DNA of 46,923 nucleotides, taken from contig JBNLET010000219.1 in NCBI GenBank assembly GCA_050305135.1, positions 1-46,923 on the forward strand. Reading direction: 5' to 3'. How positions within the stretch are numbered: position 1 is the first letter of the stretch; every line of letters starts with the position of its first letter. The DNA is from Cognatazoarcus sp050305135. GTDB taxonomy: Bacteria > Pseudomonadota > Gammaproteobacteria > Burkholderiales > Rhodocyclaceae. The notes under the pieces are model-generated. The model was given only the letters and a program-made list of their open reading frames with translations. It ran no database searches and was not told the origin of the DNA. The position numbers and the translations under genes were made by a program. Positions 7,674 through 16,030 of the stretch are shown piece by piece.

Positions 7674-8456
7674 TCAGGCCGCGTCGAGCGAATCGAGGAA
7701 GGTCAGCAGCCGGGCGAGAAAGGCCGTCGGCCGCTCGAACGGGGCCAGATGGCCGGCGGCCGGCAGCGGTTCGAATTCGGCCCTTGGCAGGCGGCGGGCC
7801 ATCGCCTGCATCACGGCCGGCGTCGCGATCCGGTCCTGCTCGCCGGCAATGCACAGCGCCGGGCACTCGATGCCCGGCAACGCGGCGCGCCGGTCGAAGT
7901 GCACCAGCGCGCGGATCGCCGCCCGGTAGCTGTCGGCCGGAATGGCGGCCATCAGCCGGCGATGGACCGCGAGCATCTCGTGCGGCGCGGCCTCGGCCGC
8001 CATCGACGGAATCAGTGCCTCGGCCAGCGCCGCCATCGTGCCGCCCTCCTCCAGCGGTCCAAGTCGGTGGCGCAGGAAGGCCTGTTGGGCGGCGCCCGAA
8101 GAGGCGCCGAAGCTGGGCGTCGTGCACGCCAGCAGCAGCGCCTCGACGCGCTGCGGTAGCGCTGCCGCGAAATCGAGCGCGATCATGCCGCCCAGGCTGT
8201 GGCCCAGCAGCGCGCAGCGGGCCACGCCGGCCTCGTCGAGCGCCTCGGCCAGGGCTGCACGCCAACCATCGAAGTCCGTGCACGGCGGCTCCGACGGGTC
8301 CGCGTAGCCGGGCATCTCCCAGGCCAGCACGCGACGGCCGCTGGCGGCCAGCGCAGGCAGCAACGGTCGCCACACCTCGGCTCGGCCCGACACGCCGTGC
8401 AGCAGCACCAGCACGCGATCGCCGCCGCCGGCCTCGATCCAGCGGCGCGACGACAT
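7674..8456 (-). CDS. alpha/beta-hydrolase
   Basis: A 260-residue cytoplasmic hydrolase of the alpha/beta fold. LVLLHGVSG forms the oxyanion-hole strand, GHSLGG holds the nucleophile (Ser87), GEQDR supplies the likely acidic residue and AGHLAPFE the catalytic His. The length fits single-domain esterases, lactonases and C-C hydrolases such as PcaD or MhpC relatives; the substrate is unknown. Its ATG uses the last A of the flavin reductase stop (TGATG), so the two are translationally coupled. The pairing suggests hydrolysis of a product made by a flavin-dependent oxygenase. Confidence 0.85.
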   Translation of the reverse strand: MSSRRWIEAGGGDRVLVLLHGVSGRAEVWRPLLPALAASGRRVLAWEMPGYADPSEPPCTDFDGWRAALAEALDEAGVARCALLGHSLGGMIALDFAAALPQRVEALLLACTTPSFGASSGAAQQAFLRHRLGPLEEGGTMAALAEALIPSMAAEAAPHEMLAVHRRLMAAIPADSYRAAIRALVHFDRRAALPGIECPALCIAGEQDRIATPAVMQAMARRLPRAEFEPLPAAGHLAPFERPTAFLARLLTFLDSLDAA

Positions 8457-8950
8457 CAGTCGCGCGGCGCGAGCTTGCGGTAGGCGCCGGCGTGGAACAG
8501 CAGCGGCGGACGGTCGCTGCTGCCGAAGCGCACCACTTCGGAGATGAAGATCAGATGGTCGCCGCCCGGCTGGCGAACGGTGTTGCGGCATTCGAAACGG
8601 GCGCAGCAGCCGTCCAGCAGCGGCACGCCCTCGATGCCGTCGGTCAGGTGCAGGCCGGCGAACTTGTCCGGGTCGCGCGAGGCGAAGCGGTGCGAGATGT
8701 GCACCTGGTCCTCGGCCAGCACGTTGATCGCATAGTGGCTGCAGGCCTCGAACACCGGCCGCACCTTGGTCTGCAGGCCCAGGCTCCAGACGACCAGCGG
8801 CGGTTCGAGCGACACCGAGTTGAACGAATTGACGGTCAGGCCGACCGGTTGCCCATCCGCATCGCGCGCCGTGACGACGGTGATGCCGGTGGCGAAGCAA
8901 CCGAGGGCGTTGCGCAGCTCGCGCGTGAAGTGCTGGGAGTGATGACTCAT
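8456..8950 (-). CDS. flavin reductase family protein
   Basis: The 164-residue product matches the HpaC/flavin-reductase-like FMN-binding split-barrel family: NALGCFATGITVVTARD at the N-terminus, then LTVNSFNSVSLEPPLVVWSL and a HISHRFAS segment. Such proteins use NAD(P)H to make reduced flavin for a two-component oxygenase or themselves carry FMN. ATG 8950 was chosen because it begins at the conserved domain; the in-frame extension to 9049 is low-complexity and crosses the divergent promoter region. No oxygenase component is adjacent, so the partner is unknown. Confidence 0.85.
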   Translation of the reverse strand: MSHHSQHFTRELRNALGCFATGITVVTARDADGQPVGLTVNSFNSVSLEPPLVVWSLGLQTKVRPVFEACSHYAINVLAEDQVHISHRFASRDPDKFAGLHLTDGIEGVPLLDGCCARFECRNTVRQPGGDHLIFISEVVRFGSSDRPPLLFHAGAYRKLAPRD

Positions 8951-9078
8951 TCTTGTCGTTCGCGCCGCCCGAGGCGGCAGTGCCGCTGCAGCAGCGGCGG
9001 ATCGGTCATTATCGCGCGCGTTCAGGCGCAGCGTCGAGTTTGGCCGCACAATCGGTGTTTTGCGACGAGCCGAAGACG

Positions 9079-10158
9079 ATGACCGATTTCGCCGCTCGGT
9101 TGATGCGCTGGCAGCGCCGGCACGGCCGCCACGACCTGCCCTGGCAGCAAACTCGCGAGCCGTACCGGATCTGGCTGTCCGAGATCATGCTGCAGCAGAC
9201 CCAGGTGGACACCGTGGTGCCGTACTACCGCCGCTTCCTGCAGCGCTTCCCGCACATCGCGTCGCTGGCCGCGGCCGAACTCGAAGAGGTGCTGGGGCTG
9301 TGGAGCGGGCTCGGCTACTACGCCCGCGCGCGCAACCTGCACGCCTGCGCGCGCCGGATCTCGGCCGAGCACGGCGGCCGCTTTCCGGCCGCGCCCGAGG
9401 CCATCGCAGCGCTGCCCGGCATCGGCCGCTCGACCGCCGCGGCGATCGCGGTGTTCGCCTTCGACGCGCGCGCGGCGATCCTGGACGGCAACGTCAAGCG
9501 CGTGCTGTGCCGCCATTTCGGCATCGAGGGTTTTCCCGGTCGAAGCGACGTCGAGGCCCGCCTGTGGGCGCTGGCCGAATCGCTGCTGCCGGAGCGCGAG
9601 GTGGCCACCTACATCCAGGCCCAGATGGACCTGGGCGCCACGGTCTGCACGCGCTCGCGGCCGGCCTGCCAGCGCTGCCCGCTGCGGCAGGGCTGCGTCG
9701 CGCTGGCAGCGGACCGGGTCGGCGAACTGCCCCAGCCCCGCCCCAGGAAGACGCGCCCGCGGCGGCAGCAACAAGTGTTGGTTGTACGCCGCGAAGGGCG
9801 GATCCTGCTCGAGCAGCGCCCGCCGAGCGGCCTGTGGGGTGGTTTGTGGGTGCTGCCCGAGTACCAGGGCGAGGCCGGCGGGCTGGCCGAGGCGCTGCAA
9901 CGCCGCTACGGCCTGCAGCTCGGCGCGGTGTCGCCGCTGCCGGCGCTCGAGCACGGCTTCACCCACTTCACCTTGCTGCTGCTGCCATTGCTGGCGGACA
10001 CCGCCGGCGCGGCCAGCCGCGTGGCGGAAGCCGAGCAGCGCTGGATCGATCCCGGCCAGCTGGCCGAACTGCCGCTGCCGACGCCGGTGCGGCGCATCCT
10101 GCAATCGCTGCCTAGTCCTGCGGCAGCAGCTGGTGCTGTTTCAGGTAGGTCTGGATGA
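9079..10158 (+). CDS. mutY: adenine DNA glycosylase
   Basis: MutY removes adenine mispaired with 8-oxoguanine or guanine. The 359-residue protein begins MTDFAARL and shows SEIMLQQTQV with the catalytic Glu, the helix-hairpin-helix LPGIGRSTAAAI and the catalytic Asp in AAILDGNVKRV. The C-x6-C-x2-C-x5-C ligands of a [4Fe-4S] cluster lie in VCTRSRPACQRCPLRQGC. A NUDIX-like C-terminal domain (LLEQRPPSGLWGGLWVLPE) recognises the oxidised base. The last 47 bases overlap the end of the convergent Lon-N-domain gene. Transcription is divergent from the flavin reductase gene. Confidence 0.97.
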   Translation: MTDFAARLMRWQRRHGRHDLPWQQTREPYRIWLSEIMLQQTQVDTVVPYYRRFLQRFPHIASLAAAELEEVLGLWSGLGYYARARNLHACARRISAEHGGRFPAAPEAIAALPGIGRSTAAAIAVFAFDARAAILDGNVKRVLCRHFGIEGFPGRSDVEARLWALAESLLPEREVATYIQAQMDLGATVCTRSRPACQRCPLRQGCVALAADRVGELPQPRPRKTRPRRQQQVLVVRREGRILLEQRPPSGLWGGLWVLPEYQGEAGGLAEALQRRYGLQLGAVSPLPALEHGFTHFTLLLLPLLADTAGAASRVAEAEQRWIDPGQLAELPLPTPVRRILQSLPSPAAAAGAVSGRSG

Positions 10159-10708
10159 TCTCCAGCCGACTCACCACGTCGTCCAGTTCGAGCAGCGCTT
10201 GCTGGGCCGCGAGCGGAATCGGCAGCAGCTCCGAGTAGCGGGCGCCGACCCAGGCGGCATCGTCCAGCCGGTGCGGGCGCGCCACCCGTTCGCCGAGTTC
10301 GCCCAGGATGCCGGCCAGCAGCGGCACCAGTTCGGCCTGGGCCTCCGGCACCGGTTCATGGGCGATCTCCGGCAGCCATTCCACCGAGCCGGTGAGCAAG
10401 CCGTCGGCCTGCACCTCGTGGTCGAGGATGCGGAAGCGCCGCTCGCCGCGGGTGACGACGTTCAGGATGCCAGGCTCGCCGACATCGCAGTTCTCGATGC
10501 GCGCTTCGGTGCCGACCAGGCGCGGCAAGGCCGGCTCGCCCACCTCCTGGCCGGCAGCGATCGCGCACACGCCGAACGAATCGCCGCTGCGCAGGCAGCG
10601 GCTGACCATGTCCACGTAGCGCGCCTCGAAGACGCGCAGCGGCAGCCGCCCTTCCGGGAAGAGCACTGTATTGAGCGGGAACAGCGGCAGCAGGACGGTG
10701 TCGCTCAT
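10112..10708 (-). CDS. Lon N-terminal substrate-binding domain protein
   Basis: A 198-residue stand-alone LON N-domain protein: LPLFPLNTVLFPEGRLPLRV opens the domain and FEARYVDMV follows, as in Lon residues near the N-terminus. The ATPase and protease domains are absent. This is the usual architecture of the YcbP/LON-substrate-binding family in proteobacteria rather than a truncation. The biochemical role is not established. ATG 10708 begins the domain. The 3' end overlaps mutY by 47 bases on the opposite strand. It follows the aap genes on the same strand with a 29-base gap, so read-through is possible. Confidence 0.9.
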   Translation of the reverse strand: MSDTVLLPLFPLNTVLFPEGRLPLRVFEARYVDMVSRCLRSGDSFGVCAIAAGQEVGEPALPRLVGTEARIENCDVGEPGILNVVTRGERRFRILDHEVQADGLLTGSVEWLPEIAHEPVPEAQAELVPLLAGILGELGERVARPHRLDDAAWVGARYSELLPIPLAAQQALLELDDVVSRLEIIQTYLKQHQLLPQD

Positions 10709-10737
10709 CGCGTCGCGCGGCGCACTGCGCCGCGCCC

Positions 10738-11505
10738 TCAGTGGTTCAGGATCTGGCTCAGGAAGAGCTGGGTGCGCTCGTTCTGAGGATTGTTGAAGAA
10801 TTCGTGCGGCGCGTTGCTCTCGACGATCTGGCCGCGGTCCATGAAGATGACCTTGTCGGCGACGGTCTTGGCAAAGCCCATCTCGTGGGTCACGCACATC
10901 ATCGTCATGCCCGATTCGGCCAGCGAGATCATCGTGTCGAGCACTTCCTTGATCATCTCCGGGTCGAGGGCCGACGTGGGCTCGTCGAACAGCATGATGC
11001 GCGGGTTCATGCACAGGCTGCGGGCGATCGCCACGCGTTGCTGCTGCCCGCCGGAGAGCTGGCCCGGGTACTTCTTGGCCTGGTCGGGGATCTTGACTCG
11101 CGAGAGGAAGTCCATCGCCGTTTCCTCGGCCTCGCGGCGCGGTATCTTGCGCACCCACATCGGCGCCAGCACGCAGTTCTCCAGCACCGTCAGGTGCGGG
11201 AACAGGTTGAAATGCTGGAACACCATGCCGACTTCCTTGCGGATGGTCTCGATGTTGCGCAGATCGTTGGTGAGCTCAATGCCGTCGACGATGATCTGGC
11301 CCTTCTGGTGCTCCTCGAGCCGGTTGATGCAGCGGATCATCGTGGACTTGCCCGAGCCGGAGGGCCCGCACACCACGATGCGCTCGCCCTTGCTGACCTC
11401 GAGGTTGATGTCCTTGAGCACGTGGAACTTGTCGTACCACTTGTTCACGCCCACCAACTGGATCATCACTTCGCTGTCGGTGGCTTGTTGTGCATTTGCC
11501 GTCAT
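10738..11505 (-). CDS. aapP: amino-acid ABC transporter ATPase
   Basis: The ATP-hydrolysing subunit of a polar amino-acid importer. Walker A is GPSGSGKS, the signature LSGGQQQR, Walker B IMLFDEP and the switch His is in CVTHEMGF. With 255 residues it fits the AapP/BztD/GlnQ family. An ATG at 11520 is in frame, but 11505 has GGAG seven bases upstream and is preferred. The gene is last in an aapJQMP-ordered operon, 33 bases after the second permease. The symbol reflects order and similarity; substrate range is inferred as general L-amino acids. Confidence 0.93.
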   Translation of the reverse strand: MTANAQQATDSEVMIQLVGVNKWYDKFHVLKDINLEVSKGERIVVCGPSGSGKSTMIRCINRLEEHQKGQIIVDGIELTNDLRNIETIRKEVGMVFQHFNLFPHLTVLENCVLAPMWVRKIPRREAEETAMDFLSRVKIPDQAKKYPGQLSGGQQQRVAIARSLCMNPRIMLFDEPTSALDPEMIKEVLDTMISLAESGMTMMCVTHEMGFAKTVADKVIFMDRGQIVESNAPHEFFNNPQNERTQLFLSQILNH

Positions 11506-11538
11506 GGCGGACTCCGTCATTTCAATCAGTGGGGCGCC

Positions 11539-12642
11539 TCAGCGCTTGTGTCCGGTGTGGAGCTTGCGCTCGAGCCACTGGCTGTAGCGGGACATGCCGA
11601 AGCAGAAGATCCAGAACAGGAAGGCGGCGAACACGTAGCCCTCCTTCGACACGTCCGGCCAGGCCGGATCGCCCAGGGCCGACTTGACCATGCCCAGCAG
11701 TTCGAGCAGGCCGACGATGGTCACCAGCGTGGTGTCCTTGAACAGCTCGATGAAGGTATTGACGATGCCGGGGATCACTATCTTCAGCGCCTGCGGCAGG
11801 ATCACCAGCCCGTACTTGCGCCAGTAGCCCAGCCCCAGCGCATCGGCCGCCTCGTACTGCCCCTTCGGGATCGCCTGCAAGCCGCCGCGCACCACCTCGG
11901 CCATGTAGGCCGACTGAAACAGCGTGATCCCGATCAGCGCGCGCAGCAGCTTGTCGAAGCTCAGGCCTTCGGGCAGGAACAGCGGCAGCATCACCGACGA
12001 CATGAACAGCACGGTGATCAGCGGCACGCCGCGCCACAGCTCGATGAACAGCACGCACAGCGACTTGACCACCGGCATCCCGCTCGCCCGGCGCCCGAGG
12101 GCCAGCAGGATCCCCAGCGGCAGGGCACCGATGCAGCCCACGGCGGCCAGCAGCAAGGTCAGCGTGAAGCCACCCCACTTGGCCGTCTCGACGTGTTCGA
12201 GCCCGAACACGCCGCCGCTCATCAGGAAGAAGGCGATGACCGGAAAGATGAACAGGATGAACCCGCCCAGCTGGAACTTGTAGGGGAAGTGCTTGAGGAA
12301 CAGCGGCACCATGAGCGCCGCCAGGCCGACGAAGATCAGATTGATCCGCCACACCTGATCGAGCGGATAGAAGCCGTAGATGAAGATCTGGAAGCGCTGG
12401 GCAACGAATACCCAGCAGGCGCCGCCCGAGTCGCACGCCTCCCTGCCGTCGCCGACCCAGTCTGCGCTGACGAACAGCCAGTTGAGCAGCGGCGGCAGAA
12501 CGGTCACAAGCAGGTAGATGGCGATCACGGTCAGGATCGAATTGATCCAGCTCGAGAACAGATTGCTGCGCATCCAGCCGATGGCACCCACCGAGGCGGG
12601 CGGGGGCGACTGGTCCGGCAGCGGAACGAAGGTGTTGGACAT
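11539..12642 (-). CDS. aapM: amino-acid ABC transporter permease, AapM type
   Basis: A 367-residue inner-membrane permease with a long N-terminal extension containing extra helices, which distinguishes the AapM/BztC class from short GlnP-like permeases. The transport domain includes LLLAAVGCIGALPLGILLAL and the EAA loop EAADALGLGYWRKYGLVILP that docks on the ATPase. It forms a heteromeric channel with the neighbouring AapQ-like protein. The gap to that gene is 3 bases, so the two are tightly coupled. Confidence 0.93.
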   Translation of the reverse strand: MSNTFVPLPDQSPPPASVGAIGWMRSNLFSSWINSILTVIAIYLLVTVLPPLLNWLFVSADWVGDGREACDSGGACWVFVAQRFQIFIYGFYPLDQVWRINLIFVGLAALMVPLFLKHFPYKFQLGGFILFIFPVIAFFLMSGGVFGLEHVETAKWGGFTLTLLLAAVGCIGALPLGILLALGRRASGMPVVKSLCVLFIELWRGVPLITVLFMSSVMLPLFLPEGLSFDKLLRALIGITLFQSAYMAEVVRGGLQAIPKGQYEAADALGLGYWRKYGLVILPQALKIVIPGIVNTFIELFKDTTLVTIVGLLELLGMVKSALGDPAWPDVSKEGYVFAAFLFWIFCFGMSRYSQWLERKLHTGHKR

Positions 12643-12645
12643 CGC

Positions 12646-13839
12646 TTAGCGCTCCCGCAACGCCATGCGGGCGTTGTACCAGTTCATGAAGAGGGAAATC
12701 ATCAGGCTCAGGGACAGATACACCGCCATCGTGATGGCGATGATCTCGACCGCCTGGCCGGTCTGGTTCAGGGTGGTGCCGGCAAACACCGCCACCAGGT
12801 CCGGATAGCCGATGGCCACCGCCAGCGACGAGTTCTTCGTCAGGTTCAGGTACTGGCTGGTCAGCGGCGGAATGATCACCCGCATCGCTTGCGGGATCAC
12901 CACCAGGCGCAGCGTGTTGGCGTGGGAAAGGCCCAGCGCGCCGGCGGCCTCGGTCTGCCCATGCGACACCGCCTGAATACCACTGCGCACGGTCTCGGCG
13001 ATGAAGGCCGCGGTGTAGATGGTCAGGGCCAGCGTCAGCGCAAACAGTTCGGGAATGACCGCCAGGCCGCCTCGGAAGTTGAAGCCCTTGAGTTCCGGCA
13101 TGTCCCAGTGCAAGGGCGAACCCGTGGCGAAGAAGACCAGCAGCGGCAGCCCGACGAGGACGCCGAGCGAAGCATAGACCGTATGGAACGGCTGGCCGGT
13201 GGCCTCGAAGCGACGGCGCGCCCAGTGAACGAGGAAGAACACCAGCACGACGGCAGCCACAAAGGCCACGACGGTCATCCAGAAGCTCTCGCCGAACACC
13301 GGGGCCGGCACGTACATCCCGCGATTGTTGAGGAACATCAGATCGCCGACAGCCAGCGACTGGCGCGGCGAGGGGAGGTTGAACGCCACCGAGAAGTACC
13401 AGAAGACGACCTGCAACAGCAGCGGAACGTTGCGGAAGATCTCGATGTAGACCATCGCGATCTTGCTGATCAACCAGTTCTTGGACAGGCGCATCACCCC
13501 CACCAGGAAGCCGACGATGGTGGCGAAGAAGATCCCCAGGACCGACACCAGGATGGTGTTGAGCAGGCCGACGACGAAGGTGCGGCCGTAGGTCGAGGTC
13601 TCGCTGTACGGAATCAGCGACTGCAGGATGGCAAAGCCCGAAGCGCGATCGAGGAATCCGAAACCGGTCGAGATGCCACGCGCCTCCATGTTGAGGAGCG
13701 TGTTGTGCACGATGTAGATGAAGAACGCGACCACCGTGATGACCGAAAGTATCTGGAACACCAAGGCGCGGAACTTCGGATCCCTTGTCAGCTTCGGCTT
13801 GGCGGCGGGCGTCGTCCCCAGGTTCGCGGAACTGCTCAT
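12646..13839 (-). CDS. aapQ: amino-acid ABC transporter permease, AapQ type
   Basis: The 397-residue partner permease has the extended N-terminus of the AapQ/BztB class (membrane helix near ILSVITVVAFFIYIV), a long extracytoplasmic insertion around residues 90-240, and the EAA loop EAAGALGLSHANTLRLVVIP. It lies downstream of the binding-protein gene across a 75-base gap containing a strong hairpin. That hairpin probably lowers permease expression relative to the binding protein. Confidence 0.93.
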   Translation of the reverse strand: MSSSANLGTTPAAKPKLTRDPKFRALVFQILSVITVVAFFIYIVHNTLLNMEARGISTGFGFLDRASGFAILQSLIPYSETSTYGRTFVVGLLNTILVSVLGIFFATIVGFLVGVMRLSKNWLISKIAMVYIEIFRNVPLLLQVVFWYFSVAFNLPSPRQSLAVGDLMFLNNRGMYVPAPVFGESFWMTVVAFVAAVVLVFFLVHWARRRFEATGQPFHTVYASLGVLVGLPLLVFFATGSPLHWDMPELKGFNFRGGLAVIPELFALTLALTIYTAAFIAETVRSGIQAVSHGQTEAAGALGLSHANTLRLVVIPQAMRVIIPPLTSQYLNLTKNSSLAVAIGYPDLVAVFAGTTLNQTGQAVEIIAITMAVYLSLSLMISLFMNWYNARMALRER

Positions 13840-13876
13840 GGATATGCCCCCGGAATTGGACAGGTGGACACGAGAA

Positions 13877-13904
13877 GGGCCGGCAACCTCACGGTTGCCA
13901 GCCC
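13877..13904 (-). terminator. hairpin between aapJ and aapQ, attenuator-like
   Basis: The minus-strand transcript can fold a 12-pair stem (GGGCTGGCAACC with GGTTGCCGGCCC, one G-U pair) around a GTGA tetraloop of the stable GNRA class. It lacks a run of U, so partial termination or 3'-end protection of the binding-protein message is more likely than full termination. Such hairpins are common between binding-protein and permease genes. Confidence 0.7.
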
Positions 13905-13914
13905 TCTTGCCGAT

Positions 13915-14940
13915 TTATCGGACCGGCGGTGCGTACTGGATGCCGCCCTTGTTCCACAGCGCGTTCAGGCCGCGCGCGATCTTGAGCGGGCTACCCTGGC
14001 CGACGTTGCGCTCGAACATCTCGCCGTAGTTGCCGACCTGCTTGATGATGTTGTAGGCCCATTTGTCGCCGACCCCCAGGAAGGAGCCGGAGACCCCCTC
14101 GCCACCGAGCAGACGCTTGACGTTGGGGTCGGTGCTCTTGGCCTTTTCGTCGATGTTCTTGGAGGTCACGTCCATTTCTTCGGCATTGAGCTGCGCGAAC
14201 AGCGACCAGCGCACCAGGTTGAACCACTCGTCGTCACCCTGGCGCACGACCGGGCCCAGCGGCTCCTTCGAGATGACCTCGGGCAGCACCATCGCGCTGT
14301 CCGGGTTCGGCAGCTTGATGCGCAGCGAATAGAGCTGGGACTGGTCGGAGGTCAGCACGTCGCAGCGGCCGGCCTCGAAGCCCTTGATGGTCTCTTCCGA
14401 AGTGTCGTAGGTGATGGCGGTGTATTCCATCTTGTTGGCGCGGAAGTAGTCGGCCAGGTTCAGCTCGGTGGTGGTACCGGCCTGGATGCAGATCGCCGCG
14501 CCGGACAGCTCCAGCGCACTCTTGACGCCGAGCTTCTTGCTGACCATGAAGCCCTGGCCGTCGTAGTAGTTCACACCGGCGAAGTTCAGGCCCAGGCTGG
14601 TGTCGCGGGTATAGGTCCAGGTGGTGTTGCGCGACAGCATGTCGATCTCGCCCGACTGCAGTGCCGTGAAGCGCTCTTTGGCGTTGAGCGGGGTGAACTT
14701 CACTTTCTGCGCATCACCGAACATCGCAGCGGCGACGGCGCGGCAGGTGTCCACGTCGATGCCGGTCCAGTTGCCCTTCTCGTCGGGCGCGGAAAAACCG
14801 GACAGGCCGGTCGTCACACCGCACTGAACGAATCCCTTCTTCTTGACCGCGTCGAAAGTGGCGCCGGCGCTCGCCGTGCCGGCCGCCATCAAGCCGGCCA
14901 GGGCAGTCGCCGCAACCAGGGACATCCGCTGAAAGTTCAT
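13915..14940 (-). CDS. aapJ: general L-amino-acid ABC transporter substrate-binding protein
   Basis: The 341-residue periplasmic binding protein has a Sec signal (ATALAGLMAAGTASAGATF) and the family-3 solute-binding fold: VKKKGFVQCGVTTGLSGFS, DVDTCRAVAAAMFG, GEIDMLSRNTTWTYTRD. These match the AapJ/BztA group, which captures acidic and polar amino acids and delivers them to AapQM. ATG 14940 has GAGGAGGAG just upstream. It is the first gene of the operon. A sigma-54-like promoter lies about 260 bases upstream. Confidence 0.93.
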   Translation of the reverse strand: MNFQRMSLVAATALAGLMAAGTASAGATFDAVKKKGFVQCGVTTGLSGFSAPDEKGNWTGIDVDTCRAVAAAMFGDAQKVKFTPLNAKERFTALQSGEIDMLSRNTTWTYTRDTSLGLNFAGVNYYDGQGFMVSKKLGVKSALELSGAAICIQAGTTTELNLADYFRANKMEYTAITYDTSEETIKGFEAGRCDVLTSDQSQLYSLRIKLPNPDSAMVLPEVISKEPLGPVVRQGDDEWFNLVRWSLFAQLNAEEMDVTSKNIDEKAKSTDPNVKRLLGGEGVSGSFLGVGDKWAYNIIKQVGNYGEMFERNVGQGSPLKIARGLNALWNKGGIQYAPPVR

Positions 14941-15270
14941 TATTTCTCCTCCTCAAGGAATCGTCGGATCAACCGATCTGCGCCGCGCCGGCCGGCGGCC
15001 AGACAACGGCGGCGCCGGCACGGGAACCGGGCACCGCACTAATGTAAACAACTGAATCGCCCGCTTACAACGCATGCGCCGCTGTGGAAAACCCTGACGC
15101 GGCCGGCTCCGCGGCGCCGATCCAGCGCGTATGTGCGCATGCAACATGAATGCCTCGAATGGCTGCATCGGCCCCATTCACCCGCGCACCGGGTACCGTT
15201 AGCAGAATCGATGCCAAATCCGGGTCCGGGAAATGAAATATCTATTGCAAGGCACAAATTGTTAATTCTG
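14941..15270. other. regulatory gap upstream of aapJ, no gene seen
   Basis: About 330 bases separate aapJ from the end of ubiX. No frame has convincing coding character. The gap contains the sigma-54-like site at 15201-15216. A weak sigma-70-like pair also reads on the minus strand (TTGTAA at 15070-15065, TTACAT at 15047-15042, 17-base spacing) and would give a leader of about 95 bases. Confidence 0.5.
15201..15216 (-). promoter_or_regulatory. candidate sigma-54 promoter of the aap operon
   Basis: The minus strand reads TGGCATCGATTCTGCT. GG and GC are ten bases apart, and the flanks fit the -24/-12 consensus with two departures. Nitrogen-regulated amino-acid transport operons often use sigma-54 with NtrC, which supports the call. 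The predicted start near 15190 leaves a rather long 250-base leader, which weakens it. Confidence 0.4.
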
Positions 15271-15885
15271 TCAGACACTTTCGCCCCATCGGGGCAACAG
15301 TGAATGCTCGACCGCGAGTTGGTCGAGGATCCGGGCGACGACGAAATCCACCATCGCCTGCACCGTATCGGGGCGTGTATAGAAGGCCGGGTTGGCCGGC
15401 AGGATGCATACGCCGAGCCGCGCCAGCTTCAACATGTTCTCCAGGTGGATTGCCGAGAAGGGCGTTTCCCGCGGCACCAGCACCAGTTTGCGCCCTTCCT
15501 TGATCACCACGTCGGCGGCGCGCTCGATCAGGTTGTCGGACAGCCCGCCGGCGATCGACGCCAGCGTGCCCATCGTGCACGGGCAGACCACCATCGCGTG
15601 CGGCGGATTCGAGCCCGAGGCCGGCGGCGCGAACCACTCCTCGCGGCCGAACACGCGCAACTGCCCCGGCGCGGCAGCGAAGCGTTCGCCGAGCAGGCGC
15701 TCGACTTCGTCGGTGCGTGCCGGCAGCGCCAGGTCCATCTCCTGCCGCGCCACGATCTGCGCCACCTGGGAGTACAGCAGCCAGACCGTGCGTCCGGCCG
15801 CCAGCAGGCATTCGACCAGGCGGATGCCGTAGGGCATGCCGGAGGCTCCGGTCAGCGCGACGGCGACGATCTGCGGCTTGTTCAT
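15271..15885 (-). CDS. ubiX: flavin prenyltransferase UbiX
   Basis: UbiX makes prenylated FMN, the cofactor of UbiD-type decarboxylases in ubiquinone synthesis and aromatic metabolism. The 204-residue protein has the opening VALTGASGMPYGIRLVE, the motif VVCPCTMGTLASIAGGLSDN that binds flavin, and VPRETPFSAIHLENM with prenyl-phosphate contacts. ATG 15885 begins the conserved domain; an upstream in-frame ATG adds seven residues and is less likely. No ubiD gene is adjacent. It reads in the same direction as aapJ, which starts 330 bases on. Confidence 0.95.
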   Translation of the reverse strand: MNKPQIVAVALTGASGMPYGIRLVECLLAAGRTVWLLYSQVAQIVARQEMDLALPARTDEVERLLGERFAAAPGQLRVFGREEWFAPPASGSNPPHAMVVCPCTMGTLASIAGGLSDNLIERAADVVIKEGRKLVLVPRETPFSAIHLENMLKLARLGVCILPANPAFYTRPDTVQAMVDFVVARILDQLAVEHSLLPRWGESV

Positions 15886-16030
15886 GGATGTCCGCCGAAG
15901 GGGCAATGGAACAAGCCTAAACCATTGCTGCGCAATGCCGCCATGCTCGCGCGCCGCTGGCCCGGCCCGCCAAACCGCCGCGGAAGGCCTTGCGGCGGCC
16001 GCCCGGGCATGGCCGGCAGCGGGCCGCCGG

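Noticed and set aside
10741..15042. Very long open frame on the plus strand
   Set aside because: It is exactly antisense to the four aap genes, is rich in His, Gln, Arg and Asp with no domain, and reflects high GC rather than a gene.
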